From Hanleya hanleyi (lineage: Eukaryota > Mollusca > Polyplacophora > Lepidopleurida > Hanleyidae), in assembly GCA_036873755.1 (NCBI GenBank), contig JAVTVY010006840.1:331672-395671 (forward strand): a stretch of DNA of 64,000 nt, written 5' to 3'. The number at the start of each line of letters is the position of its first letter. The first letter of the stretch is position 1. Under the pieces are notes generated by a model, which did not search any database, was not told the origin of the DNA, and was given only the letters and a program-made list of their open reading frames with translations. Shown here one piece after another: positions 22,866 through 33,395 of this stretch. The translations under genes were made by a program, and so were the position numbers.

Positions 22866-25315
22866 CTCTTAGTCAGGAGACTGCGAGGCAGGATATTCTT
22901 AACCAGGACCTTCTTAGCCAGGACACTCTTAGCCAGGACACACTCAACCAGGACATTCTAAGCCAGGACACACTTAGCCAGGACATTCTAAGCCAGGACA
23001 CTCTCTGCCAAGACACTTTTAGCCAGAACATTCTAAGCCAGGACACTCTAAGCCATGACATTCTTAGCCAGGACACTCTCAGCCAGGACATTCTAAGCCA
23101 GGGCACTCTTAGCCAGGACATTCTCAGCCAGGACACTCTCAGCCAGGACATTCTAAGCCAGGAAACTCTCTGCCAGGATACTCTTAGCCAGAACATTCTA
23201 AGCCAGGACACTCTAAGCCATGACATTCTTAGCCAGGACACTCTCAGCCAGGACATTCTAAGCCAGGAAAGTCTCTGTCAGGACATGCTAGCTAATCCGG
23301 GACACTCCTAGCCATGACACTCCTAGTCATGACACTCTTAGACAGGACATTCATAGCCAGGACACCCTCAGCCATGAATCTCTCAGCCAGGATATTCTAA
23401 GCCAGGACACTCTTAGCCAGGACATTCTTAGCCAGGACACTCTCAGCCAGGACATTCTAAGCCAGGACACTCTCTGCCAGGACACTCTTAGCCAGAACAT
23501 TCTAAGCCAGGACACTCTAAGCCATGACATTCTTATCCAGGACACTCTCAGCCAGGACATTCTAAGCCAGGACACTCTCTGCCAGGACACTCTTAGCCAG
23601 AACATTCTAAGCCAGGACACTCTAAGCCATGACATTCTTAGCCAGGACACTCTCAGCCATGACACTCTCAGCCAGGACATTCTAAGCCAGGACACTCTTA
23701 GCCAGTACACCCTCAACCATGACACTCTCAGCCATGACACTCTCAGCCAGGACATTCTAAGCCAGAACACTCTTAGCCAGGACATTCCAAGCCAGGACAT
23801 TCTCAGCCAGGACATTCTAAGCTAGGACACTCTCAGTCAGGACATTCTTGCTAAGCCAGAACATTCTAGCTAAACCAGGACACTCTTAGCCAGGATATTC
23901 CTAGTCAGGACTTCCTCAGCCAGGACACTCTCAGCCAAGACATTCTAAGCCAGGACACTCTTAGCCAGGACATTCCTAGCCAGGACACTCTTAGCCATGA
24001 CACTCTCAGTCAGGACATTCTAAGCCAGGACACTCTTAGCCAGGGCATTATGGCTGATCCGGGACACTCCTAGCCATGTCAATCTTAGCCAGGACATTCC
24101 TAGCCACGACACCCTGAGCCATGACACTCTCAGCCAGGATATTCTTAGCCGGGACATTCTCAGCCAGGACACTCTCTGTCAGGACATTCTAAGCCAAGAC
24201 ACTCTCTGCCAGGACACTCTTAGCCAGAACATTCTAAGCCAGGACACTCTAAGCCATGATATTCTTAGCCAGGACACTCTCAGCCATGACGCTCTCAGCC
24301 ATGACATTCTAAGCCAGGACATTCTTAGCCAGGACACCCTCAGCCACGACACGCTCAGCCATGACACTCTCAGCCATGACACCCTCAGCCAGGACATTCT
24401 AAGCCAGGACGCTCTTAGCCAGGATATTCTAAGCCAGGAGACTCTCAGTCAGGACATTCTAGCTAAGCCAGGACACTCTTAGCCATGACACTCTTAGCCA
24501 GGACATTCCTAGCCAGGACACCCTCAGCCAGGACATTCTCAGTCAGCACATTCTAAGCCAGGACACACTCTTAGTCATGACACTCTTAGCCAGGACACTC
24601 TCAGCCATGACACGCTTAGCCATGGCACTCTCAGCCAGCACATTCTAAGCCAGGACACTCTTAGCCAGGACATTCTAGCTAATCCGGGACACTCTTAGCC
24701 AGGACATTCATAGCCATGACACTCTTAGCCAGGACATTCTTAGCCAGGACTCTCTCAGCCAGGACATTCTCAGCCAGGATATTCTAAGCCATGACACTCT
24801 TAGCCAGGACATTATTAGCCAGGACACTCTCAGCCAGAACATTCTAAGCCAGGACACTCTCTGCCAGGACATTCTCAGCCATGACACTCTCAACCATGAC
24901 ACCCTCAGTAAGGACATTCTAAACCAGGACACTCTTAGCCAGGACATTCTAAGCCAGGACACTCTCAGCCAGGACATTCTTAGCCAGGACATTGTAAGCC
25001 AGGACACTCTCAACCAGAACATTCTAGCTAAGCCAGAACACTCTTAGTCATGACACTCTTAGCCAGGACATTCTAAGCCAGAACACTCTCAGCCAGGACA
25101 TTCTTAACCAGGACATTCTAAGCCAGGACACTCTCAGCCAGGACTTTCTAAGCCAAGACACTCTCTGCCATGACCCTCTTAGCCAGAATATTCTAAGCCA
25201 GGATACTCTAAACCATGACATTATAAGCCAGGACACTCTCAGCCAGAGCATTCTAGCTAAGCCAGGACACTCTTAACCAGCACACCCTTAGCCAGGACAT
25301 TCTTAGTCATTACAC
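22866..25315. repeat. 15-bp minisatellite, about 160 copies
   Basis: Consensus 'agccaggacactctt' with a common 'cattct' variant, often alternating as a 30-bp pair. In frame it encodes S-Q-D-(T/I)-L on plus and S-W-L-R-(V/M) on minus, giving several long low-complexity ORFs on both strands. Stops and indels interrupt every frame (e.g. near 23310, 23830, 24470, 25020), so I do not call a protein. Confidence 0.95.
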
Positions 25316-26520
25316 CGGCGCCTCTCTTTCAAACATATAAATTTCTTGATAATTTATATAAAAATTATCACTGTTATACACACCAAAAAAATGAAATAAA
25401 AATCGGGTCACCGTTTTGCGGTGTGCTATGGTTGCACATGAACATGCGGGCGCATCGTCTCAGACTAGCACAGAATTGATGGGCACAGGGAGACAGAGCT
25501 AAATAACATAAACATATATATTTTATATAAATGCACACATATTGCTTCTCAAATCTTCCGATAATTCGTGAACCACTCCGTTTCATCCAAATTCCTGTCA
25601 AATTGGGGATCACCCGGATCGTTCTATTCATAATCCATACTACTCGAATTTGGGAGCATTTTCTCCATCTATTTCGCTGTTATTTCTATTTTCTCCATCT
25701 ATTTCCCTGATATTTCTATTTTCCACATGTATTTTCCTATTATGTCTATTGAACTGAGATTGTTTGCATGGTGACACACTTTAGTGATGTCTGAATGAAC
25801 TTTTGCATAGTTATTTAGCAATGCACATAGGCTAAACATTGAACACATAAAAGATTAGATTATTCAGGCGAACTTTGATTTTTGGTGATCACCGTCATGA
25901 ACAGTAGCCCCCACATCAGGATCAGTATAGAAAACATTGTCTGTGCTATCAGATTCATCTCGTTTCTGTATATATCACAAGACTGCATGCGTCGAGTAAC
26001 GTAATTTTCAGACGTTTTGATGCTGGTGGACTTCACTTCGCTGTCACAAAAATAGAATTGAAAATTGCTTAAACGTTCTGAAAATCTGAAAAAAAATGCC
26101 ATGAGATATTTCTGTAATTGATAGTTTGCCTAATGTCCCTTTTCCTTATCTGAGAATATTCGAAGATCTCGAAAGTGGACCGTTTAGTTTTACGCACGAT
26201 AGGACAAATGTGTTACCGGGTGTCCGTTTGGCGATGTCACGTGGTGGATAAGCTCCGCCTTCGCTACTATTTTTTCTATGAAGTACTTCCGGGTCATTCC
26301 TTATATCATTCTTACACACTTTGCGGGAATATTTTCTTTTGATTCCTACATTAAAATAATTGATCACTTGAGAAATACAGTGACAATATTTCACCAAAAA
26401 TTGTACGTTTGCATTCAACATTGAATTCGGAATATTCGTGATCTCAATTACATCCAAGATAACGAAATGGTCACATATCAACTGTAATCGAGGTCACGTT
26501 CACCCGCTAGGGGCGCTGCG
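25316..26520. other. Non-coding, nothing recognised
   Basis: Contains a ~30-bp tandem triplet 'tttctattttctccatctattt' at about 25660-25750. The minus-strand ORFs (25374-25631, 25860-26102, 26146-26481) show no recognisable family or codon bias. Confidence 0.5.
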
Positions 26521-26539
26521 ATCTGCCGCTCCGAACACA

Positions 26540-26765
26540 TGACATACAAGAAGACAGAAAAGTCAAGAAATAACGAAGATCTAACGTATTAGGGCGTAGG
26601 CGATGTGTCGTATGCCAATTTTGAATCGAAAACTCAAGGTCAAGGTGACCGACAATCGAGGAGTCATTGTAATAAGCAAAACATAAAAGACAAGAAGACT
26701 GATTTGTCAATGACGTAAGTTACAGCGGCAATTAAGCTCCTGTGTTAACTAAATCAAAAGCTTTT
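26540..26765. repeat. Dispersed repeat with AGGTCA half-sites, copy 1
   Basis: Matches 28095-28315 ('tcaagaaataa.cgaagatct', 'tattagggcg.aggcgat', 'tcaatgacgtaag.tacag'). It includes 'tcaaggtcaaggtgacc', which resembles a direct pair of nuclear-receptor half-sites. Confidence 0.6.
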
Positions 26766-27336
26766 TGTAAAATTATAAATTAGGGTAATATATAATGTTC
26801 CATCAGATCTACTTTTACCTTTCACCGAAAATACCAGATCTGAAATCATTCGTTTCTTTAGAAAACAAACTATTCCTCTCCACAATTACTGTTAAGATTA
26901 CTATTTCTGTAGCAACCCTGGGAATAACGCACAAAGAACAGTACATTTTATACAAAAGAGAGTACTAATGAGAGAAAACAAACCCACAAAAGGCTATACG
27001 GTGTTTTATTGGTAATAGAAATAGTAAATACGCCGCGATTCGATTTCAAGAAACACAGATCGAGGAAGTGGCTTCAAATTCCTCAGATAAAACATCAATT
27101 GGTGAAAGAGTACCAACTGCTGTTTATTTCGGAAATTTGAAACCAACGTCCAAAGGTCTATATTTCCATTCGGACATGAATTTGATCATATATTTTCATG
27201 TAGGACTTTCACATTAATCAAAACATTTTGGAATGAAGCCTCACTCCCCAAAGCTGCAACTGCGAACATTGATGCAAATTGTGTGAAAGTATAAAGGACG
27301 CGTGTGATCACTATCGTTACCCCCGTCGCCAACGTT
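26766..27336. other. Non-coding, nothing recognised
   Basis: AT-rich single-copy-looking sequence with no ORF worth calling. Confidence 0.5.
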
Positions 27337-28040
27337 AGAGAGAGAGAGAGAGAGAGTTAAGGTTTAATGTTGAGTTCAGCGATATTTCAGCTATATAGCG
27401 ACGATCAACCAAAATTCTAAGTTTTCTAACAAAAACAAGTCAACAATCCAGCAATCCGGAAGTAATCAACCCAACACACCAAAAGACATGCACATACATT
27501 AAAACTTATGCAACAAACCAATTTCTTTCAAATAACGTAATTCAGTCTTCCTTTACCTGACCACAAAAAAAAATCCTCTAAAGTAGCTGCTTGACAAAAA
27601 GAATTTCTTATAATCTTAAACTCTGTACAGTCGACCAGAATATGTTTCACTCTGACATCTTTGTGGTATGGAATACACCTTGGGGCTGGTTCCATTTTTA
27701 GTATAACTTTTTCACAGGTATGTCGGCTCCGATTAACAGATTATGGTGGCGTGTTATCGCGGGTACTTTGAATTATAAAATGTATTGCTTGGAAATAAAT
27801 CTCATTATAAGCAGAATCGCGTTCAGCAATACTTCAGATATATACCGACCATCAAACAAAATTCTAAGTATTCTACCAAAAACAAGTCGACAGCCCAGCA
27901 ATCCAGAAGTAATCAACACAACACATAAAAAAATATGCACATACATTAAGACGTAAGCACCAAACCGATTTCTTTCAAATAACCTAAAATACAGTCTTCT
28001 TTTACCCGACTAAGAAGATCTTGTAATCAAGCTATAGGAA
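27337..28040 (-). pseudogene. Two nested LINE 3' fragments
   Basis: A GA run (27337-27357) followed by 'ttaaggtttaatgttgagttcagcgatatttcagc' marks one LINE 3' end, with RNase H/zinc-knuckle-related sequence to about 27715. A second tail-like segment (27820-27850) is followed by another LINE stretch to about 28040. Both are dead. Confidence 0.65.
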
Positions 28041-28094
28041 TACCTCCAGCTTATGACAAACAAGAAACTCATTAAGGTAAGGAAGGCCAAGGTT

Positions 28095-28315
28095 ACTGAA
28101 GATAGAAAAATCAAGAAATAAACGAAGATCTTAAGATTTACTTTTGCAAAAAAGTTAACCTATTAGGGCGGAGGCGATCTGTCATATACCAATATTAAAT
28201 GGAAAGTTCAAGTTCAAGGTGACTGACAATCAAGAAGTCATTGAAATAAAAAAAAAGATTGATTTTTCAATGACGTAAGCTACAGTGACAATAAAGCTCC
28301 TGTGTTAACTAAATA
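28095..28315. repeat. Dispersed repeat with AGGTCA half-sites, copy 2
   Basis: Counterpart of 26540-26765. Confidence 0.6.
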
Positions 28316-28344
28316 GAATCTATAAAATGAATTATTAGAGAATT

Positions 28345-29005
28345 ATGGTTTAGCGTCGCGTTCAGCAATATTTCAGCTATATGGCGACGATTAAACAAAA
28401 TTTTATTCTAACAAAAACAAGTCAACAACCCAGCATTTCAGAAGTAATTATCACAACACACCACAAGCCATGCACATACATTAAAACTTATGCAACAAAC
28501 CGATTTCTTTCAAATAACCTAAAGTATTCTTTTTTTTTACCCGACCAAAATGGTCCTCTAAAGTAGGTGCTTGATAAGAAGAATCTTTGTCAATCTTAAG
28601 ATCTATACAGTCCATCAGAATATGTTTAACTGTGAGAGCTTCGTGGCATGGAATACACCTTGGGGCTGATTCCTTTTTTAGTAAATGTTCGTGAGTTAAT
28701 CGGGTATGGCCGATTCTACATCGCCTGATCATGACTTGATCGAAACGTTTCTGACTACTCAGATGAATATATCCTAAAGTCTTTTGAAACTCATGAAGTT
28801 TGTTATTATCCACAGCATCCCAGAAGGATTGAAACAGCTTTCTCACATAAACACAGACAGAGGATCTGAAATCGCTGTATGGGATTCCAACAGGATCAAC
28901 CTCATTATCTAGGGCTGCCTTGGCCATTTAGTCAGCTTCAGTATTTCCTTTGTTTCCAACATGGTAAGGCGAACAACAAAACAAATAAATTTGCGAGTTC
29001 ATAGG
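28345..29005 (-). pseudogene. LINE ORF2 C-terminus, best-preserved copy
   Basis: The minus frame 28481-28927 is open for 148 codons. It covers the end of the RNase H domain ('MAKAALDNEVDPVGIPYSD'), a linker, and a zinc-knuckle-like motif CIPCHEALTVKHILMDC (CX2CX7HX4C), ending 'IGLLHKF'. An in-frame stop (about 28928) separates it from an upstream relic with 'GNKGNTEAD'. The 3' tail near 28345-28400 matches the SINE/LINE tail. This gives the clearest view of the family's C-terminus. Confidence 0.75.
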
Positions 29006-30080
29006 TGTTGGCTGGTGTTGATCGGAGGTCCAACACCACTTTCGGTACAATGCTACATGGATGCGGAATTGTGGTATGCTCGAGTTGAATTCACAACACT
29101 TAAAAAGAGGAAATATCAAGTAATATTTGAACATTATGACGTCACAATGGTAAGCGAATCTTGTTTGGACAAACATGTTGTCACCACTTGTTAAACAGAA
29201 ATAAATATTTCTTGAACCCACACACATTAGCAAACTACACGCACAAATAAACTGAGAGACCGATTCGGGTAGCTGGGTGCCTTGCATCCGTCTTCGTATC
29301 TCTGTTCTGAGAGTTGCAAGAAACGGAATATTGTGGATATAATATTAAGGTCGTCGTTCTATTGCCGCTGAAGTTTGAAACACTAGCGAAAGGCCAACAA
29401 CATCTGATCTGGCGATAGTACTTGAAGATTAGAGAGCTACATATAATTTACGCTCATAAAGTTAGACCGCGGTTCACAGTTCGTTATTCGGGACCAGTCA
29501 TTCAGCGACTCGTAACAGCGCCCCTAGCAGCGCCCCCTGGCGTCGGATTTGGGATGTGAATGTACAAAGATATAGAGCATGACATTCTCTCTTGCTATAG
29601 AGAGTTTGGAGTTCAAAGTACTCATAATAAAAAAAAATACGGATTTCCATATCTGAGGAAATAATTGCTGCATGGTCTCCTCGAATAATGAACTGCAAAC
29701 TGGGAACCGCGGTCTGACTTTATGAACGTTATGATTTGCCATGACACATGACATTTCTAGAACAGCATGAAAAATTCGTTATTATTAGCCGAACCATTTC
29801 AGAAAATCCATCCTATCGCTGAAATACTGAAAAACATATCGGTAATGAAGTTCTGTTTTTTGAGAAAAAAAAATTGGTAGAATAAATATCCAGTGTATCT
29901 CGGGGTGTCTCCAAATAAAACAATATGTTTGGTCAATACAAAATCTTGAAAAAGAAATCTTGTAATTTCATTGGCTTGCTGAAAAAACCCCCGGTAACTT
30001 GTTAAGAGATTGACTCTGAGCGTAACGAACATGTAGCTGAACAAGTAGAGACTGATCACCTTCCCGATCTTCCTGGTCAT
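29006..30080. other. Non-coding flank of the lectin gene
   Basis: No recognised gene. The minus-strand ORF 29799-30080 directly follows the lectin stop but is rich in F/Y/L and resembles nothing; it may be 3' UTR. Confidence 0.4.
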
Positions 30081-30617
30081 TCAAAGTTCCAATTTTCCAG
30101 GGCAAAGTTTCCCAAAATGGACACGTTTTTCACATACGTACCCACCTACTAGATAGTCCTCTGTGCACAAAATGTCATTCCAATCGCCACCGAAATGACG
30201 TAGCACACAGTGCTCGTACATTAACCCGCTCCATGTCAGCTTGACGGTCGAAGAAGGCTCTCCTTCAGCCCAGCAACTGTAAGTGGCCTGAGAGCCATCA
30301 AACCATTTCCAGTTTCCACGTTCCTCTTGGTCAGTCAGGGCCAGAACGATTGTCTCCTCTCTATCCCCGTGGATGTCGTCGAAGGCCGCCATGATGTCGT
30401 CGATTCGCGACGAATTTATCACAACGGGAATAGATTCCACATCTTTGCATCTTTGGACTACGTCCTGGAAATTCTTGAACGCAGTCTTTGGAAACAACCG
30501 ATAGCAATTGTGGCCAACTCTCCTCCAGCCCTCATCACAGAGAGGAATGTATTTTTGTTGACAAGAACTATTCAGTATGCATTGTCCAAGGATCAAAACC
30601 CTGACAACGCGAAACAT
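30081..30617 (-). CDS. Secreted C-type lectin domain protein
   Basis: 178 codons, single open frame. Residues 1-19 form a plausible signal peptide (short basic start, hydrophobic core 'VLILGQCIL'). The rest is one long-form C-type lectin domain. C27 and C38 flank 'GWRRVGHNCYRLF', C57 and C162 fit the outer disulfide, and C137 and C151 fit the inner one. 'WKWFDGS' (103-109) precedes an EPS motif (120-122), where EPN or QPD would be the usual carbohydrate-selectivity triplet, and a canonical WND (146-148) is kept. Such proteins bind sugars, often with Ca2+, and are abundant in molluscan immunity. A sequon is at N68. The ATG at 30638 is an alternative start with a longer n-region; the frame's first codon (30680) is GTG, so I prefer 30617. 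An extra C172 follows the domain. No introns are evident; I cannot exclude that it is a terminal exon. Confidence 0.8.
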   Translation of the reverse strand: MFRVVRVLILGQCILNSSCQQKYIPLCDEGWRRVGHNCYRLFPKTAFKNFQDVVQRCKDVESIPVVINSSRIDDIMAAFDDIHGDREETIVLALTDQEERGNWKWFDGSQATYSCWAEGEPSSTVKLTWSGLMYEHCVLRHFGGDWNDILCTEDYLVGGYVCEKRVHFGKLCPGKLEL

Positions 30618-30680
30618 TTTATCTGATGATTTGTTCATTTCCAGATAGAAATGATGTAAAGAGATGATGTAACGCACCAC

Positions 30681-31500
30681 TGCTGAATATTGGCTGTACT
30701 GTATTCAGTCACGACCACAGACCCAGGGTCCACCACATTCCTCAAGTACAGCAGACCAAAAAAGTTATACGCAAATAGTGTTTTTTCCTCGAGTTCACAA
30801 AATGGTATGTTCATTGAAGGGTCTCACATATCCATTTTTTTAAATTTTCGGTCAATTGATCAGCACGGACTACGAAACGAAACTCGAGAAAAATATGTTT
30901 GAAATCGGGGAGAGACTGGTTCTTTTCAGATGTAATTTTCGACAATGAGCAGCTTACAGTATATTGGTGGTTGTTAATTATTTCAGTATGGTATTGTTGT
31001 GTATTGTTATTTATTAACGTACCTGGGTACGGTTTCTTGTTGAGAGATCGGGTTTAGAGTTGCCTTCCCCTGAGATCTATGGGTTAAGTAAATTCCATCA
31101 GGACTGCGTATTTCATGTGCTGCCTCTATATGACCTACATACATGTATTATATCCGTAGCAATCTGCGGGGACAATTCAGCCACACTATCCTTTCTTGGA
31201 TAATATAACCACCACATGTATGATAATCGACCGGTTAGTAAGAATATACCTCATCAGTTGCTATTCCACAAACAGGATCATTTCCCTTTGTTTCTATGTG
31301 AAGGCCTTATAATCAAGAATACTGCAGGAGAAGCCTAAGAACGTAGTCGCAAAAAATCAATTCAATTTGGCCACTAACGGCCGCCCCGTCACACGCCCAC
31401 ATAATCGTGCGCTAAAATTGCGCGGTACGACTGTTTCCCAAGTTGATAGATGGTTGACAAGATGTTCAATATATATTTTTATCATTCAGAAAGTGATCGT
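30681..31500. other. Non-coding 5' flank of the lectin gene
   Basis: Nothing recognisable beyond AT-rich sequence; no clear TATA box could be assigned at a sensible distance. Confidence 0.4.
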
Positions 31501-31503
31501 ATA

Positions 31504-31823
31504 ACAGTATTTTCGTTATTTTGGGATTACACTATCTTAGAAACAGCGCAAATTCTAGTGCTGATAAATTGGTGGAGTCCCGTGCGGGATTCGAACCAGC
31601 TACCCCAGAGTCAGGCACCTAATCGCCAGCACTGTATGTCAGCGATCTAAATCACTCGTAACGGGCTTCCCACAAAAATAGGAGGTAGTAGACCGATAGT
31701 CTTGAAGGCGAACATACAGTACCCTCCTGATGATCATAATAACACAGCTATCTTAGAATAGCACAAAAAATAGATTTCGTTCTATTCTAAGATAGTGTAA
31801 TCCAAAAATAACGAAAATACCGT
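31504..31823. mobile_element. 320-bp MITE with ~38-bp ends and TA duplication, tRNA-like core
   Basis: The left end 'acagtattttcgttatttt' (31504) and the right end, its reverse complement with two mismatches (to 31823), extend to 'cactatcttagaa'. TA flanks both ends (31502-31503, 31824-31825), as in Tc1/mariner-type insertions. The interior, on minus, holds 'ggttcgaatcccgcacggga' (about 31583-31602), a strong pol III B box, in a tRNA-like context. It is either a MITE that captured a SINE or a tRNA-derived hybrid. Confidence 0.7.
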
Positions 31824-31899
31824 TAAGACGTTGAATAGCTTACAAAAAGATTGGAAAATGAAAACTGGCATTCGAAGGGTTTGCCAGCAGTAGCTGACG

Positions 31900-32200
31900 C
31901 ACCCCAAATATTACTCAAGAGCCTTTCTATCTGCCCTAAGAGGTGCCTTGTGCAATGCACTGGTATGCAGTGTATTATTATTTATACCATAGAAAAACAG
32001 AATACTTTCAAACATAGACACGGGATTACTTTTTGAAATATGCCCAGCTGCTGAATGTTTGAGAGAGAGAATTAGGGTTCAACGTCGCGTTCAACGATAT
32101 TTCAGCTATATAGCAACGATCTAACAAAATTCTAAGTTTTCACATCAACAACTCAGTAAACTAATGCGTTAAAACAGGTACACACATTAAAAGGAGATGG
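31900..32200. mobile_element. LINE/SINE tail fragment
   Basis: 'gagagagagaattagggttcaacgtcgcgttcaacgatatttcagc' at about 32060-32105 is the shared tail seen next to the LINE fragments. Little else remains. Confidence 0.55.
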
Positions 32201-32640
32201 TATGGTAAGGCGGGGGTTTTGCCCACAGCCAGCCGACCCATGGCCATGTACATTTCTTGTCGCCATCTGTCAATCACAATGCAGTGTACAACGATTCGTC
32301 GGCGTCAACTGTCAATCAACGGACTAAATATTACGACGAAAAAAGCCATATGTTCCGTAGCACGGCGTTATGATTTCACCACGTTGCAGTCGATTTTACA
32401 TGCACATATTGGAGAATAAATACACAATTTAGGTGAATATATTGCCGTTGTAACGGGTAGCGACTGATCGTTCGATTTCAACGTTTGACTACCGTCCACA
32501 CCGTATCGTGTCATCGGTAAACAATGTTTATTTTACTTTTAATTGGTTCATAATTATAGCCTAAAATCTTATTTCAGATATATTGAACGCATTTCTTTTT
32601 TTTTTAATGAGAATGATTGAAATAACTTGTTGACGTCACA
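32201..32640. other. Non-coding, nothing recognised
   Basis: A 66-codon ORF (32219-32419) has no family resemblance. Confidence 0.4.
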
Positions 32641-32644
32641 CATG

Positions 32645-32735
32645 TTCCCCTCCTGGGATTCGAACTCGGCAAAAAATTTTTCGAGGCGTTCGTGATCCAA
32701 CGTGCGTATCCACTACACCACGACATACGAACGAC
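32645..32735 (-). repeat. tRNA-like sequence (pseudogene or SINE head)
   Basis: On minus, 'tggtgtagtggatacgcacg' fits a pol III A box and 'gagttcgaatccca' fits a B box about 50 nt later. The acceptor and T stems do not pair well, so it is not a functional tRNA gene. Confidence 0.5.
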
Positions 32736-33160
32736 TGTAACAGGGTATTTTGTCACTTTAATCTACTTACGAAAACTTACGAAAAACGTTATGACTCATA
32801 ACGGCTGAATTATGAATGACGGACCAGACGCTTGTAATTTTCATTTTTTAGTATGAAGGACTCCATGGACCAAAAAGATTTTCCAGCAGTGGGAATATAA
32901 TGTTACCGCACAACACCAGGTTAAATGGTGTTCTGGTCCAAGGGGTCCTTCGCGTCTAAATGCGTGTCTGAAGAACTCGATTTAGACCCCTTTTTTCAAG
33001 AAATAGCACAAGCTGTGGATTTCAGTTCATGTCATAACTATAATCATAACGCAATAGCATTAAAACTTTCACATATTGTGTACTTATATTTTCTCTTGCC
33101 GTTACATTGAAACAAGTATTTTTAGGACATTTTATTTTATCGATTTCAACCGCACCACGT
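32736..33160. other. Non-coding with a small Penelope-like 3'-end trace
   Basis: 'acggctgaattatgaatgacggaccagacgcttgtaa' near 32802-32840 matches the end of the repeat at 38130-38170. Nothing else. Confidence 0.45.
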
Positions 33161-33164
33161 ATTA

Positions 33165-33395
33165 TAGGCCAAAATCTCGCCTCATCGTACCGTCACCTGT
33201 ACAACAAACCAATCTCTCTCAAATAATCTAAAATACAATCTTCTATTACTCGGCTAAAAAGATCTTACAGCGTAGCTGCTCGATAAAAAGTAGCTCTCAC
33301 AATCTTAAAATCTATACAGTCTATAAGGATATGTTTCATCGTGAGATCTTCGTGCCATGGAATACAGCTTGGGACCGGCAGGCTCTTTTTACCTC
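33165..33395 (-). pseudogene. LINE 3' fragment
   Basis: Shares 'caacaaaccaatctctctcaaataatctaaaatacaatcttct' (in part) and the zinc-knuckle-region reverse sequence with the other copies. Truncated. Confidence 0.6.

Noticed and set aside
31560..32735. Functional tRNA genes
   Set aside because: B boxes are good but acceptor and T stems do not pair; tRNA-like repeats instead.
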